Positions 16,951-26,102 of a stretch of DNA of 64,000 bases are shown here, piece by piece (position 1 is the first letter of the stretch; every line of letters starts with the position of its first letter). The stretch comes from Porphyrobacter sp. ULC335 (GTDB lineage Bacteria > Pseudomonadota > Alphaproteobacteria > Sphingomonadales > Sphingomonadaceae). The notes under the pieces were generated by a model that worked only from the letters and a program-made list of their open reading frames with translations, was not told the DNA's origin and searched no databases. The DNA lies in assembly GCF_025917005.1 (NCBI RefSeq), contig NZ_CP078091.1, positions 434,001 through 498,000 on the forward strand, given 5' to 3'. The translations under genes and the position numbers were made by a program.

Positions 16951-17607
16951 ATGGCCGAGGCCGCTGTTTTGACCGGTTGGACACGCGACCAGATGGCCGC
17001 CCGCGCCGCGCGCGAGCTGAAGGACGGCTATTACGTCAACCTCGGCATCGGCATCCCGACGCTGGTGGCGAACCACATTCCCGAAGGCATGCTTGTAACG
17101 CTGCAGAGCGAGAACGGGATGCTCGGCATCGGGCCCTTCCCCTATGACGACGAGGTCGATCCCGATCTCATCAACGCCGGCAAGCAGACGATCAGCGAAC
17201 TTCCCCACAGCGCCTATTTCGACAGTGCGACCAGTTTCGCGATGATCCGCGGCGGGCATATCGACCTCACCGTCCTGGGCGCCATGGAAGTGGCCGAGAA
17301 CGGCGACATCGCCAACTGGATGATCCCGGGCAAGATGATCAAGGGCATGGGCGGCGCGATGGATCTTGTCGCCGGAGTGAAGAAAATCATCGTGGTGATG
17401 GATCACACGTCCAAGGACGGCGCGCCCAAGTTCATCCCGGCCTGCACCCTGCCGCTGACCGGAGCAGGGGTGGTCGACATGGTCATAACCAACCTTGCGG
17501 TGTTTGCGCGGACCGATCACGCCTCGCCGTTCCGGTTGATCGAGATGGCACCGGGCGTGACGGAGGCCGATATCGCAGCGACCACCACCGCGCATTACGT
17601 CGTCTGA
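16951..17607 (+). CDS. scoB: 3-oxoacid CoA-transferase subunit B
   Basis: Beta subunit, 218 residues, carrying the catalytic glutamate in [10 protein letters not shown]. Also visible are the family segments [19 protein letters not shown] and [19 protein letters not shown]. It pairs with subunit A at 14533 to form the heteromeric enzyme. I chose the ATG at 16951 over the TTG directly before it. Its TGA overlaps the ATG of the following esterase gene by one base, which continues the operon. Confidence 0.94.
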   Translation: MAEAAVLTGWTRDQMAARAARELKDGYYVNLGIGIPTLVANHIPEGMLVTLQSENGMLGIGPFPYDDEVDPDLINAGKQTISELPHSAYFDSATSFAMIRGGHIDLTVLGAMEVAENGDIANWMIPGKMIKGMGGAMDLVAGVKKIIVVMDHTSKDGAPKFIPACTLPLTGAGVVDMVITNLAVFARTDHASPFRLIEMAPGVTEADIAATTTAHYVV

Positions 17608-18491
17608 TGAGGCGTGGAATTGCGCTCGGCCTTGCCCTGCTGCTTGTCATGATCGGCAGCATCCTCGCCTTCACCTCGCCGCCGCGACTGCTCTCCTATT
17701 ACGACCGGATGGCAGGCGGTAGTGCGGGCGCGCGGCTGGTGGCGGAGGGTGTGGCTTTCGGGAGCCACGGCCAAACGCTGGACATCTGGGCCCCTGATGC
17801 CAAGGCCAAGGGTCAGCTGCCGGTGGTGATCTTCTGGTACGGCGGTGGCTGGGCCAAGGGCGACCGTGCCGCCTACGCCTTTGCCGGGAGAGCGCTGGCA
17901 CGCGAGGGATTCCTTGTGGTCATCCCGGACTACCGCAAGGTGCCCGAGGTTCACTTCCCCGCCTTCCTCGATGACGGGACCGAGGCTGTCGCATGGGTGC
18001 AGGACAACATCGCCAAGCACGGCGGCGATCCGGCGCGGGTTGCCTTCATGGGTCACTCGGCAGGAGCCTATCAGGCGGTGATGCTGGCGCTGGACGCGAA
18101 GCGGCTGACGGCAGCGGGTGCCGATCCAGCCAACGTCAAGGCGGCGGTTGGCCTGTCCGGCCCCTATGACTTCTATCCTTTCGACAGCCCGCGTTCGGTT
18201 GCAGCCTTCAGCCAATGGCCGCGCCCGGAAGAGACGCAGCCGATTGCGTTTGCGCGCAAGGATGCGCCGCCACTGCTGCTCGTCACATCGGACGGCGACG
18301 AGACGGTGCGCCCGAGGAACGCCAACAACCTCGGCGCGAAGCTGCGGGAACTGGGTGCGCCGGTCGAGGTCAGGAACTACGGCCCGCTTGATCACGAGGA
18401 GGTGGTCATGGCGATCTCGGTGCCGTTCCGCGGCAAGGGGCCGGTGCTTGCCGACAGCGTGTCCTTCCTCAGAAAGCATCTGGGCGAATGA
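17607..18491 (+). CDS. Alpha/beta-hydrolase esterase, membrane-anchored or exported
   Basis: 294 residues with an N-terminal hydrophobic segment (about 5-24) that serves as signal or anchor. The oxyanion motif YGGGW stands where HGGG is usual in lipase family IV-like enzymes. The nucleophile lies in GHSAG (Ser about 149). The acid is probably the Asp of TSDGDETV, and the catalytic His is in GPLDHEEV. It overlaps scoB upstream and the CaiB-type gene downstream (ATGA), so it is co-expressed with CoA-transferases. The substrate is unknown; a carboxylic ester yielding an acid for CoA activation is possible. Confidence 0.85.
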   Translation: MRRGIALGLALLLVMIGSILAFTSPPRLLSYYDRMAGGSAGARLVAEGVAFGSHGQTLDIWAPDAKAKGQLPVVIFWYGGGWAKGDRAAYAFAGRALAREGFLVVIPDYRKVPEVHFPAFLDDGTEAVAWVQDNIAKHGGDPARVAFMGHSAGAYQAVMLALDAKRLTAAGADPANVKAAVGLSGPYDFYPFDSPRSVAAFSQWPRPEETQPIAFARKDAPPLLLVTSDGDETVRPRNANNLGAKLRELGAPVEVRNYGPLDHEEVVMAISVPFRGKGPVLADSVSFLRKHLGE

Positions 18492-19666
18492 CCATGTGGC
18501 TCCCCGAACCCCGCAACCCCAATGCCCCGTTGGCGGGCCTCAAGGTCGTCGAACTCGCCCGCGTTCTGGCGGGGCCGTTCTGCGGGCAGATTCTCGCGGA
18601 CCTCGGCGCGGATGTGATCAAGGTCGAGAGCCCGGAAGGCGACGGCACCCGGCTGTGGGGGCCGCCCTGGGTCGAGCGCACCGATGCCAACGGCACCGTC
18701 CACCGCGAAGCCGCCTATTATCACGCCTGCAACCGCGGCAAGCGCTCGATCATTGCCGACTTTGGTGATGCGGATGATCTCGCGCGGGTGCGCGCGCTGT
18801 GCGGTGACGCCGATGTCGTGATCGAGAACTTCAAGACTGGCAGCCTCGCCAAATTCGGGCTCGATTACGCCAGCCTCTCGGCCGCGAACCCCGCCCTTGT
18901 CTATTGCTCGATCACCGGTTTCGGCCAGACCGGACCGCGCGCCCACGAGGCAGGGTATGACTTCGTGGCGCAGGGGATGAGCGGTCTGATGTCGCTGACC
19001 GGCGAACCGGAGGGGCATCCGGTCAAGATGGGCATCTCGATCAGCGACCTTGCCACCGGCGTCTGGGCGGCGAACGGCGTTCAGGCTGCGCTGTTGATGC
19101 GGGCGCGGACCGGCCCAAGGCAGGGACTCGGCCAGCAGGTCGATATGAGCCTGCTCGATTGCTCGGTCGGGCTGCTCGCCAATCAGGCGACCTATCTCTT
19201 CACCACAGGCGAGAACCCGCCGCGCATGGGCAATGCCCACGCACAGGTCGCGCCCTACGGTGTGTTTGCGGTGACCGATGGTCACGTGATCCTCGCGCCG
19301 GCCAATGACGGGTTGTTCCACAAGCTGATGGCGGTGCTCGGGCGGAGCGAACTGTGTGACGATCCACGCTTTCTCGCCAATGGTGATCGGACAGCGAATG
19401 CCCGGGCGCTTGATGCCGAGATTGCGGCGGCGACAGCGGGCTGGACCAAGCAGGGCCTGCTCGATGCCTGCCATGCGGCAGGTGTCCCCGCCGGACCGAT
19501 CAACCGGTTGGACGAAGTCTTTGCCGACCCGCAGGTGATCGCGCGCGGGATGCGGGTCGAGCTCGGCGGGATGGCCGGGGTGCGCAGCCCCTTCACTTTC
19601 TCCGACGCCGAACTCGCGCTCGACCGCCCCTCACCGATCCACGGCGCTGACGACCCTCCCCGCTAA
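18488..19666 (+). CDS. CaiB/BaiF-type (family III) CoA-transferase
   Basis: 392 residues, standard for family III CoA-transferases, which move CoA between carboxylic acids through an aspartyl-CoA intermediate. The N-terminal LKVVELARVLAGPFCGQILADLGADVIKVESPEGDGTR segment is diagnostic. The catalytic Asp is probably in the VDMSLLDCSV segment or the GISISDLATG segment. It starts within the esterase stop (ATGA overlap) and ends the operon. The substrate pair cannot be deduced; succinate, carnitine, oxalate and bile-acid types share these motifs. Confidence 0.92.
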   Translation: MTMWLPEPRNPNAPLAGLKVVELARVLAGPFCGQILADLGADVIKVESPEGDGTRLWGPPWVERTDANGTVHREAAYYHACNRGKRSIIADFGDADDLARVRALCGDADVVIENFKTGSLAKFGLDYASLSAANPALVYCSITGFGQTGPRAHEAGYDFVAQGMSGLMSLTGEPEGHPVKMGISISDLATGVWAANGVQAALLMRARTGPRQGLGQQVDMSLLDCSVGLLANQATYLFTTGENPPRMGNAHAQVAPYGVFAVTDGHVILAPANDGLFHKLMAVLGRSELCDDPRFLANGDRTANARALDAEIAAATAGWTKQGLLDACHAAGVPAGPINRLDEVFADPQVIARGMRVELGGMAGVRSPFTFSDAELALDRPSPIHGADDPPR

Positions 19667-19718
19667 GGGGCAGGCAACGCACTGGCGCTTTCCCACTTGA
19701 CTCCCAATCCGTGTCAGC

Positions 19719-19739
19719 TATTTCTGTTTTTACAGAAAT
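19719..19739. promoter_or_regulatory. Operator/promoter of the GbsR-like regulator gene
   Basis: ATTTCTGT (19720-19727), TTTT, ACAGAAAT (19732-19739) is a perfect 8-4-8 inverted repeat. It overlaps a likely -10 box (TATTTC at 19719) spaced 16 bases from TTGACT at 19697-19702. A near-copy precedes the gene at 20368. Confidence 0.8.
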
Positions 19740-19749
19740 TGGTGATGCG

Positions 19750-20292
19750 ATGCGAGTCTATGACATTCCCGAAGCCAGATCCTTCATCCTCCATTGGGGG
19801 GAGATGGGGACGCATTGGGGGGTCAACCGCTCGGTCGCGCAGATCCATGCGCTGCTCTATCTGAGCGATCGTCCGCTTCACGCCGAGGAAATCTGCGAGA
19901 CGCTTGGTCTTGCGCGGTCCAACGTCTCGACCGGGGTCAAGGAGCTGCAATCCTACGGCATCATCCGTCGCACCCATGTGGAGGGCGACAGGCGCGACCA
20001 CTTCGTCGCGGAAACCGACCTGTGGGAAATGCTCATCCGGATCGTCAGCGAGCGCAAGAAGCGTGAGATCGACCCGACCATTACTGCCCTGCGGCAGTTG
20101 AGCGCCGACATGGCGACACGCAGTGATGTGCCGCCGCACGTAATCGAGCGGATCGGACGGATGCACGAATTCATCGGGACGCTGGCACACTGGTACGACG
20201 ATGTGCGCAGCCTGCCCAAATCGACCCTCGTCACGCTGATGAAGCTGGGCGGCCGGGTCGCACGCCTGATCCCCGGAAAATCCCGCAACTGA
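19750..20292 (+). CDS. GbsR/MarR-type winged-helix transcriptional regulator
   Basis: 180 residues. The helix-turn-helix reads RPLHAEEICETLGLARSNVSTGVKELQSYGIIRRT, about residues 42-76, followed by a basic wing (HVEGDRRDHF) and helical C-terminal dimer segments. This layout is typical of GbsR/MarR-family regulators. I chose the ATG at 19750 rather than the in-frame GTG at 19711 because the operator palindrome and -10 box lie between them. It probably represses its own gene and the membrane-protein gene at 20368, which carries the same operator. The signal it senses is unknown. Confidence 0.88.
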   Translation: MRVYDIPEARSFILHWGEMGTHWGVNRSVAQIHALLYLSDRPLHAEEICETLGLARSNVSTGVKELQSYGIIRRTHVEGDRRDHFVAETDLWEMLIRIVSERKKREIDPTITALRQLSADMATRSDVPPHVIERIGRMHEFIGTLAHWYDDVRSLPKSTLVTLMKLGGRVARLIPGKSRN

Positions 20293-20333
20293 CACAGGAG
20301 GCCAGACCCACCATCATTTCCGCTTGCCCGTCT

Positions 20334-20353
20334 ATTTCGGTGTTTACAGAAAC
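20334..20353. promoter_or_regulatory. Second operator for the GbsR-like regulator
   Basis: ATTTCGGT, GTTT, ACAGAAAC: the same 8-4-8 layout as the site at 19720-19739, with three substitutions in the two half-sites. It lies 14 bases upstream of the coding start at 20368, just before a strong AGGAGG ribosome-binding site (20357-20362). Confidence 0.75.
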
Positions 20354-20367
20354 AACAGGAGGTATCG

Positions 20368-20766
20368 ATGCATGAATCCCTGAGCTATCTCGCCTACCTT
20401 GCCATCAGCATCGGGCTGACGGTGTGGGTGGCGCGCACCCTGTCGAAGAACGGCGAGGTGTTTCTGGTCGATTGCTTCGGCCATGATCAAGTGCTGGCCC
20501 GTTCGACCAACCATCTGCTGGTGGTCGGCTTCTATCTGGTGAACCTCGGCTTCATCCTGCTGGCGCTACAATTCGGCAAGCCGCCGGAAAGCGTGCCCGA
20601 AGCGATCCGCTACCTGTCGAGCAAAGTCGGCTTCGCGGTGCTGGTGCTGGGCGCCATGCACTTCTTCAACATGAACGCGATCGCCAAGTTCGGCCGCAAG
20701 GTCGGGGCGTGGTTCCGCGAGGAGCAGTGGGCCGCCAACGCGCGCCCCGCTGCGCCCGAGGCGTAA
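20368..20766 (+). CDS. Small inner-membrane protein, 132 aa
   Basis: Three predicted membrane helices (about 6-23, 51-71 and 86-104), separated by short polar loops, then a basic and Ala/Pro-rich cytosolic tail. The loop FLVDCFGHDQVLARSTNHLL is well defined but I do not recognise a family. It has a strong AGGAGG site and is preceded by the GbsR-like operator, so it is the likely main target of that regulator. Stress or envelope-related function is only a guess. Confidence 0.8.
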   Translation: MHESLSYLAYLAISIGLTVWVARTLSKNGEVFLVDCFGHDQVLARSTNHLLVVGFYLVNLGFILLALQFGKPPESVPEAIRYLSSKVGFAVLVLGAMHFFNMNAIAKFGRKVGAWFREEQWAANARPAAPEA

Positions 20767-20826
20767 CGACCGGTAAGGACGGGCGGCCACCGCGCCGCCT
20801 GTTCCACCGATGGAAAGGAACGCAAG

Positions 20827-21246
20827 ATGACCAACGGTTTTACAGCTTTCGCCCGCGCGGTGGGTTGGGGAACGGTAGCCGGGGCTGCACCCTACACGGT
20901 GCTGTTCATGATCCCGCTGGCGTTTGCCGGTTTGGAATATCGGAGCCTTGGCGAGACCGCGCTGGTGCTTGCCTACCCCCTGATGCTTTCGGGCGCGATC
21001 GTGCTCGCATCGGCAGTGCTGTTAGGCCTGCCCTTGACGTTGATCTTGTCTGGCAGCGGTCAGGACAGAAGCCGCACCTATGCGGCGGCGGGGATGCTTC
21101 TCGGCGCTTTCGTGCCTGCTGCAATTGTCACGGCCATGGCTGGCGAGCTTAGCGAAGAATCCCTGTTCTTCGCGCTGCCGGGGACCCTTGCGGGTCTTGT
21201 TACCGGCACCATTTGGGGCCGGTGGCGTGAGGCGCTGAACCGCTAA
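20827..21246 (+). CDS. Small membrane protein, 139 aa
   Basis: Four hydrophobic segments (about 15-34, 42-70, 82-105 and 115-130) with short polar links; ends basic (GRWREALNR). No named family recognised. A GGAAAGGAACGCAAG ribosome-binding region precedes the ATG, 60 bases after the previous gene, so the two may be one transcript under the same regulator. It converges on metK with a 24-base gap. Confidence 0.75.
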   Translation: MTNGFTAFARAVGWGTVAGAAPYTVLFMIPLAFAGLEYRSLGETALVLAYPLMLSGAIVLASAVLLGLPLTLILSGSGQDRSRTYAAAGMLLGAFVPAAIVTAMAGELSEESLFFALPGTLAGLVTGTIWGRWREALNR

Positions 21247-21270
21247 GCGGGTCCAGCGCCTCAATCAGGA

Positions 21271-22482
21271 TCAGGCCAGTGCGGCCTTCAGATCGTCCAC
21301 CAGATCAAGCCGTTCCCACGGGAAGTAGTCGCCTTCCGCGGTGCGGCCGAAGTGGCCGTAGGCGGCGGTCGGCCGGTAGATCGGCTTGTTGAGGCCAAGA
21401 TGCGTGCGGATGCTGCGCGGGGTCAGGCCGCCGAGCTTGGCGATGCCGAGGATCGCCTGTTCGATGACGTCGTCGCCCACGGTGCCGGTTTCGTGCGTGT
21501 CGACATAGAGCGACAGTGGCTTCGACACCCCGATCGCATAGGCGATCTGGATGGTGCAGCGCGTGGCAAGACCAGCGGCCACCACGTTCTTGGCGAGGTA
21601 GCGGGTGATATAGGCCGCCGAACGGTCAACCTTGGTCGGATCCTTGCCGCTGAACGCGCCGCCGCCGTGCGGGGCTGCGCCGCCATAGGTGTCGACGATG
21701 ATCTTGCGGCCCGTCAGGCCCGCGTCGCCATCCGGTCCGCCGATTTCGAAGCTGCCGGTGGGGTTGATGAAGTACTCGGTTTCGCGCAGCAGCTCGGCCG
21801 GGATCACGTCGGCGATCACGCCCTTCACATAGGCTTCGAGCTCGGCCTGCTTGGCCGGTTCGTTTTCGTCATATCCGGCCTTGTGCTGGGTCGAGACGAC
21901 CACCGCAGTCGCCGCCACCGGGATCGAGCCTTCGTAACGCAGGGTCACCTGGCTCTTGGCGTCGGGCTCGAGGAAAGGCGCCGCGCCCGAGTGGCGGTCA
22001 GCCGCCATACGCTCGAGGATCTTGTGGCTGTAATAGAGCGTCGCCGGCATCAGGCCGGGGGTCTCGTCGGTCGCGTAACCGAACATGATGCCCTGGTCGC
22101 CCGCGCCTTCATCCTTGTTCTCGCCCGCGTCCACGCCCTGCGCGATGTGCGCCGACTGGCCGTGCAGGCGGTTGATGAATTCAAACTTCTCCCAGTGGAA
22201 GCCGTCCTGCTCGTAGCCGATGCGCTTCACCGTATCGCGGACGGTCTTTTCGATCTCGGCTTCGGCGCCCGGCGCCCATTCGTCGTTCTCGAACACGCCC
22301 TTGCAGCGGATTTCGCCGGCCAGCACCACCAGCTGCGTGGTGGTAAGGGTTTCGCAGGCGATGCGCGCTTCGGCGTCCTTCGAGAGGAACAGGTCGACAA
22401 TCGCGTCGGAAATCTGGTCGGCGACCTTGTCGGGATGGCCTTCGGAGACGCTTTCGGAGGTGAAGAGATAGTTGGTGCGCAT
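21271..22482 (-). CDS. metK: S-adenosylmethionine synthetase
   Basis: Makes S-adenosylmethionine from methionine and ATP. It has 403 residues. The ATP/metal motif [16 protein letters not shown] is at the N terminus, then [12 protein letters not shown] and the P-loop-like [19 protein letters not shown]. The upstream 100 bases to the lnt stop hold a 16-bp palindrome that is a probable operator. I did not see a convincing SAM riboswitch fold there. The cytosolic tetrameric enzyme is essential. Confidence 0.98.
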   Translation of the reverse strand: MRTNYLFTSESVSEGHPDKVADQISDAIVDLFLSKDAEARIACETLTTTQLVVLAGEIRCKGVFENDEWAPGAEAEIEKTVRDTVKRIGYEQDGFHWEKFEFINRLHGQSAHIAQGVDAGENKDEGAGDQGIMFGYATDETPGLMPATLYYSHKILERMAADRHSGAAPFLEPDAKSQVTLRYEGSIPVAATAVVVSTQHKAGYDENEPAKQAELEAYVKGVIADVIPAELLRETEYFINPTGSFEIGGPDGDAGLTGRKIIVDTYGGAAPHGGGAFSGKDPTKVDRSAAYITRYLAKNVVAAGLATRCTIQIAYAIGVSKPLSLYVDTHETGTVGDDVIEQAILGIAKLGGLTPRSIRTHLGLNKPIYRPTAAYGHFGRTAEGDYFPWERLDLVDDLKAALA

Positions 22483-22531
22483 GAATACCCCGGGGGCTGG
22501 AATGGGCGGATCGGTGCGGGAAGAAGGACAA

Positions 22532-22547
22532 CTTATAGAGATATAAG
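22532..22547. promoter_or_regulatory. Palindromic operator upstream of metK
   Basis: CTTATA-GAGA-TATAAG, a perfect 6-4-6 palindrome 50 bases upstream of the metK start, next to a second weaker dyad (ATAAAGG-TTT-CCTTATA on the minus strand). AT-rich in a GC-rich region, so it also fits the promoter. ArsR-type SahR repressors of methionine-cycle genes bind similar AT-rich dyads; that link is inferred. Confidence 0.6.
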
Positions 22548-22581
22548 GAAACCTTTATGTCCGCGCGTTTTCCCGTTCGCC

Positions 22582-24192
22582 CTAGCGGCGCGCGCGGATG
22601 AGCGCAAGCACTCTCGGCAGGCCAAGGCCGAGGAGAAGCAGCAGCGCAGCCCATGCCAGTGTCAGTCCGTGGCCGAACTGCGCGAACAGGGTCGGGGGCT
22701 TGGCCTTGGGGATGAAACCTTCAAGCTTGTCCGCCTTCCCCTGCAGGATTGTTCCGCGCACCACGCCACTGGCGTCGATCACGGCGCTGATCCCGGTGGT
22801 GGTGGAACGCAGCACCGGCAGTCCCTCCTCGATCGCGCGCATCCGTGCCTGCGCGAGATGCTGCGGCGGGCCCCAGCTGCCAAACCAGCCATCGTTCGAG
22901 GGATTGAAGATGTAATCGGGGCGATTGGCCTTGTCGGCGACTGCGCCCGAGAAGACGATCTCGTAACAGATCATCACCCCCGCCTTGCCATGGACGCCGA
23001 GGTCGAGCGTGCGCGGCCCGGGGCCGGGCAGGTAATCGATGCTGCCCGCCACCAGCCGCGACAGGCCGAGCGGTTCAAGGATCGGGCGCAGCGGCAGGTA
23101 TTCGCCATAGGGCACCAGATGCGCCTTGTCGTAGCCCGCAAGGATTGCGCCCTTGCCGTTGATCGCCATCACGGAATTGCGCGCGCTGACCGCCGCGGGC
23201 ACGCCGGAGGGGCCTGTGCCGATGTTGAGGTTGACCACGCCCGCGAGCAGCGTCGATTGCGGGCCGATCACCTGGCCGATCCGCCGCCGCGCTACCACCG
23301 GGTCAGCGTCCGCGGTCATCTGGATATAGTATCGCTCCGGATAGCCTTCCTCGAGATAGTCGGGGACCGCGCTTTCCGGCCAGAGCACAAGGCGCGACTG
23401 ATCGCGCGAAGGTGCGGTCAGGCGGGTGAGGCGGGCGAATTGCTCCTCGAACTTGGAGCCGTCGTTGATTTCCGACTGCGGGATATAGGGCTGGACAAGG
23501 GTGTAGCGAACGCCTTCCGTCTGCGGGGCGCGCTCCTTCAGCGGAGCGATCATGCCCACGATGAGCAGCAGCGCAAGGCCGCCCGTATTGACCCAACGGC
23601 GTGAGACAAGGCCCGCAAGCAACACAGCCGCGATCAGGAGAGTGAGCCCTGACAACGCATATGTGCCGGTGATTGTCATGTATCGCGCCAAGCCCGGCGT
23701 GTCCCACGTCCCGAGCAGCATCAGCCCCAAGGGCGGCCAAGGGTATCCGGTGAACACCCATCCGCGCAGCCATTCGGTGACGACCCACGCGCCCGCCAGC
23801 ACCAGACCGAAGGCCCACAGCGGCTGACGACGGGCCAGAACATGCGCCGCTAGTGCGGCCAATGCGGGATAGATCGCGAGATAGATGCACAGCAGCGGCA
23901 CCGCCAGCCACCCGAGAAATTCGGGCATCTTCGCCTGATGGGTGAAGGCGGTGGCGATCCAGTTGTTGGCGAGCGTCAGATGCGCCCAGCCGAAACACCA
24001 CCCGACCCACAGCGCCGCGCGCTTGGTGGGCGCGGCGAAAACGAGCCACACGAACCCCGCCAGCGCGGCGAGGCCCAAAGGCCACAGGTGCAGCGGCGGG
24101 TAGGCGCAGGCGGCGATAAGCCCCAGCACGATCGCGGCAAGCGCCGGAAAGCGCTGCGCCAACGCAGGCACTGCGGCCAGCCGCTCGATCAC
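22582..24192 (-). CDS. lnt: Apolipoprotein N-acyltransferase
   Basis: The last step of lipoprotein maturation: adds a third acyl chain to the N-terminal Cys at the inner membrane. It has 536 residues. About eight hydrophobic helices lie in the first 215 residues, then a periplasmic nitrilase domain with the catalytic triad Glu273 (WPESAVP), Lys356 (YDKAHLVPYGEYLP) and Cys409 (MICYEIVF), and a final membrane helix near 510-530. It starts 7 bases after the DUF4167 gene stop. The window encodes several predicted lipoproteins that would be its substrates. Confidence 0.96.
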   Translation of the reverse strand: MIERLAAVPALAQRFPALAAIVLGLIAACAYPPLHLWPLGLAALAGFVWLVFAAPTKRAALWVGWCFGWAHLTLANNWIATAFTHQAKMPEFLGWLAVPLLCIYLAIYPALAALAAHVLARRQPLWAFGLVLAGAWVVTEWLRGWVFTGYPWPPLGLMLLGTWDTPGLARYMTITGTYALSGLTLLIAAVLLAGLVSRRWVNTGGLALLLIVGMIAPLKERAPQTEGVRYTLVQPYIPQSEINDGSKFEEQFARLTRLTAPSRDQSRLVLWPESAVPDYLEEGYPERYYIQMTADADPVVARRRIGQVIGPQSTLLAGVVNLNIGTGPSGVPAAVSARNSVMAINGKGAILAGYDKAHLVPYGEYLPLRPILEPLGLSRLVAGSIDYLPGPGPRTLDLGVHGKAGVMICYEIVFSGAVADKANRPDYIFNPSNDGWFGSWGPPQHLAQARMRAIEEGLPVLRSTTTGISAVIDASGVVRGTILQGKADKLEGFIPKAKPPTLFAQFGHGLTLAWAALLLLLGLGLPRVLALIRARR

Positions 24193-24198
24193 GGCAGC

Positions 24199-24999
24199 TT
24201 ACTCGACCGTTTCGAGCGCGCCGCCGCTTTCGCCGGACCCGGTGTCATCGCCGCGGATCGAGGGCGGGAGGATCGAACTGTCGATCACGCCGCGGCCATC
24301 ATCATCGGCGGGCTTGCGCGGCTTGCGGCCACGCCCGGGCTTTTCGGTGCGTTCTGCAACGCGCTCCGGACGCTCAGTGCGCTCGGGACGCTCAGCGCGT
24401 TCAGGACGATCAGCCCGCTTCTCGCTGCGCCCGCCGTCACGTCCCTCTTCGCGAGGCTTGCGCTGCTGTGGCTGGCGGCGCGGGCCACGCTGGCGGTTAT
24501 CGTCGCGGTTGCCGTCACGGTCATCACCGCGATCATTGCCGCGATCTTCGGTGAGGAAGGCTTCGCCTTCCTGCCCCGGTTCGCCTTCCATCACGTCGCC
24601 GCGCGATTCGTTGTCGGGCTGTTCGTAGGGCGAGCGCGTCGGCGCTTCGCTGCGACGGCCACGGTCGAAATCGAAATCGTCTTCGAAGTCCTCGGCCTGT
24701 TCGCGCTCGTCGTTGCGACGCGGATTCCCGCCGACACCGCCGCGCTGTTCGTCCAGACGGGCCTTGTTGTCGGCAATCACCCGGAAATAGTGGTCGGCAA
24801 ACTGGAGGTAGTACTCCATCTGCACCCGGTCGCCGTTATGCTGGGCGTCCTGCGCGAGCTTCTTGTACTTGTCGAGCATCTGCGGGGCATTGCCACGCGC
24901 CCGGCTGTCGATCCGGTTGAGCTGGCTGGGGTTGCCGCCTTGGTTGCGATTTCCGCGACCGCGACGACGGTTATTCCGGTTGTTGTTATTGTTATTCAA
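24199..24999 (-). CDS. DUF4167 domain protein
   Basis: 266 residues. It opens with an Asn-rich stretch and a basic RRRGRGNRN region, then the DUF4167 core (about 28-90: LNRIDSRARGN…MLDKYKKLAQDA…YYLQFADHYFRVIADN). The remaining two-thirds is highly charged, low-complexity Arg/Asp/Glu/Gly/Pro, including about ten ER-RPER-type repeats near 200-225. It is conserved next to prmC in alphaproteobacteria, and the arginine/glycine content suggests RNA or ribosome binding. The function is not established. The 271-bp gap upstream to prmC shows no further gene. Confidence 0.9.
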   Translation of the reverse strand: MNNNNNNRNNRRRGRGNRNQGGNPSQLNRIDSRARGNAPQMLDKYKKLAQDAQHNGDRVQMEYYLQFADHYFRVIADNKARLDEQRGGVGGNPRRNDEREQAEDFEDDFDFDRGRRSEAPTRSPYEQPDNESRGDVMEGEPGQEGEAFLTEDRGNDRGDDRDGNRDDNRQRGPRRQPQQRKPREEGRDGGRSEKRADRPERAERPERTERPERVAERTEKPGRGRKPRKPADDDGRGVIDSSILPPSIRGDDTGSGESGGALETVE

Positions 25000-25270
25000 G
25001 GAAAACGTTCCTTATCAGCGACCTGGCGCGAAAAACTCTTTGCCCGCGCGGTCAACAGACCCCTTGCCCTTCGTCACGCATGGTCCCGGCGATGGCCTTG
25101 CCATAGCGTGCCGCGCGCTCCGCGCTGCCGCAGTCGGGGTCGTGCCCTGACGGCCGTATCAGCTAAGTTTAGGAGCTTGGCCTAGCGATTTGCGCCCTTC
25201 GCAGATCGTCTGGCCTGATAAGGACGTAGCGATGCAAAACCGGTTTGCCAACCCCTGCCTTGTTTTTCCT

Positions 25271-26092
25271 TCACCTTAGGATCAACGCCCTCGCGCGCCC
25301 GGCGAGATCGCGGCGCAGATCGGCGGCAAAGCCCGATGCTGCCGCAAGCGCGCTCACCTGCTCCGCCTGATTCGCACCGATTTCCAAAATAACGACCGCC
25401 TGCGGGTTCATCAGCGCGCGCAGCTGGGGGATCAGGATGCGGTAATCGTCCAGCCCCTCGGGGCCAGCGAAGAGCGCGCTGGCGGGCTCAAAGTCGCGCA
25501 CTTGGCGGTCCAGCACGGCCTCTTCTTCAACGTAGGGGGGGTTGCAGAGGATCAGGTCGAAGCTGGCCAGATCGTCTGTCCAGCCGGGGTTGCGCCAATC
25601 ACGGCACCGCCAGACGCTCCGCTCCGCAAGGCCGAGCGAAGCGGCGTTCCGGCCTGCGACAGAAAGCGCGGCCTGCGAGGCGTCCACGCCCACACCATGC
25701 CAGCCCGCCCGGTTTGACAGCAGGGCGAGCAGCAGTGCGCCCGTTCCCGTGCCGAGATCGATTGCCCGGCCCGCCTCCCCTGCATGCTCCAGCGCCGCTT
25801 CGACCAGTGTTTCGCTGTCCCCGCGCGGGATCAGGGTGGCGGGGGTGACGGCGAGGGTGAGGCCGTGGAACTCGGCCGTGCCGATGATGTAGGCGACCGG
25901 CTCATGGCCCATGCGGCGTTCGATCAGCGCGGCGAAACCCTCTGGCGCAGGATCTCGCATCGCCCGCAGCAGCATGTCCGAACGGGTCGAACCGAGCGCA
26001 TGGGCCATCAGCAGCTCCGCATCCAGCCGTGCGGTGTCGCTGACAGGTGCGAGGCGCTCGGCAGCGGCGCGGATCGCTTCGCCGACGGTCAC
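25271..26092 (-). CDS. prmC: Peptide chain release factor N5-glutamine methyltransferase
   Basis: Methylates the Gln of the GGQ motif in release factors RF1 and RF2. It has 273 residues. The SAM-binding motif I is IDLGTGTGALLLALL (111-125) and the amide-binding motif NPPYVEE is at 184-190. It follows prfA by 10 bases, the usual arrangement of enzyme and substrate genes in one operon. Start ATG, standard length. Confidence 0.97.
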   Translation of the reverse strand: MTVGEAIRAAAERLAPVSDTARLDAELLMAHALGSTRSDMLLRAMRDPAPEGFAALIERRMGHEPVAYIIGTAEFHGLTLAVTPATLIPRGDSETLVEAALEHAGEAGRAIDLGTGTGALLLALLSNRAGWHGVGVDASQAALSVAGRNAASLGLAERSVWRCRDWRNPGWTDDLASFDLILCNPPYVEEEAVLDRQVRDFEPASALFAGPEGLDDYRILIPQLRALMNPQAVVILEIGANQAEQVSALAAASGFAADLRRDLAGRARALILR

Positions 26093-26102
26093 TCAGCCCC
26101 CA

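Noticed and set aside
19711-19749. GTG at 19711 as start of the GbsR-like gene
   Set aside because: The -10 box and operator palindrome lie inside the extra codons; the ATG at 19750 gives the family start.
22483-22581. SAM riboswitch before metK
   Set aside because: The leader is short and shows palindromic operators but not the conserved core of SAM-II or SAM/SAH riboswitches that I know.
21352-23604. A 750-codon plus-strand frame across metK and lnt
   Set aside because: It spans two well-supported minus-strand genes and shows no domain.
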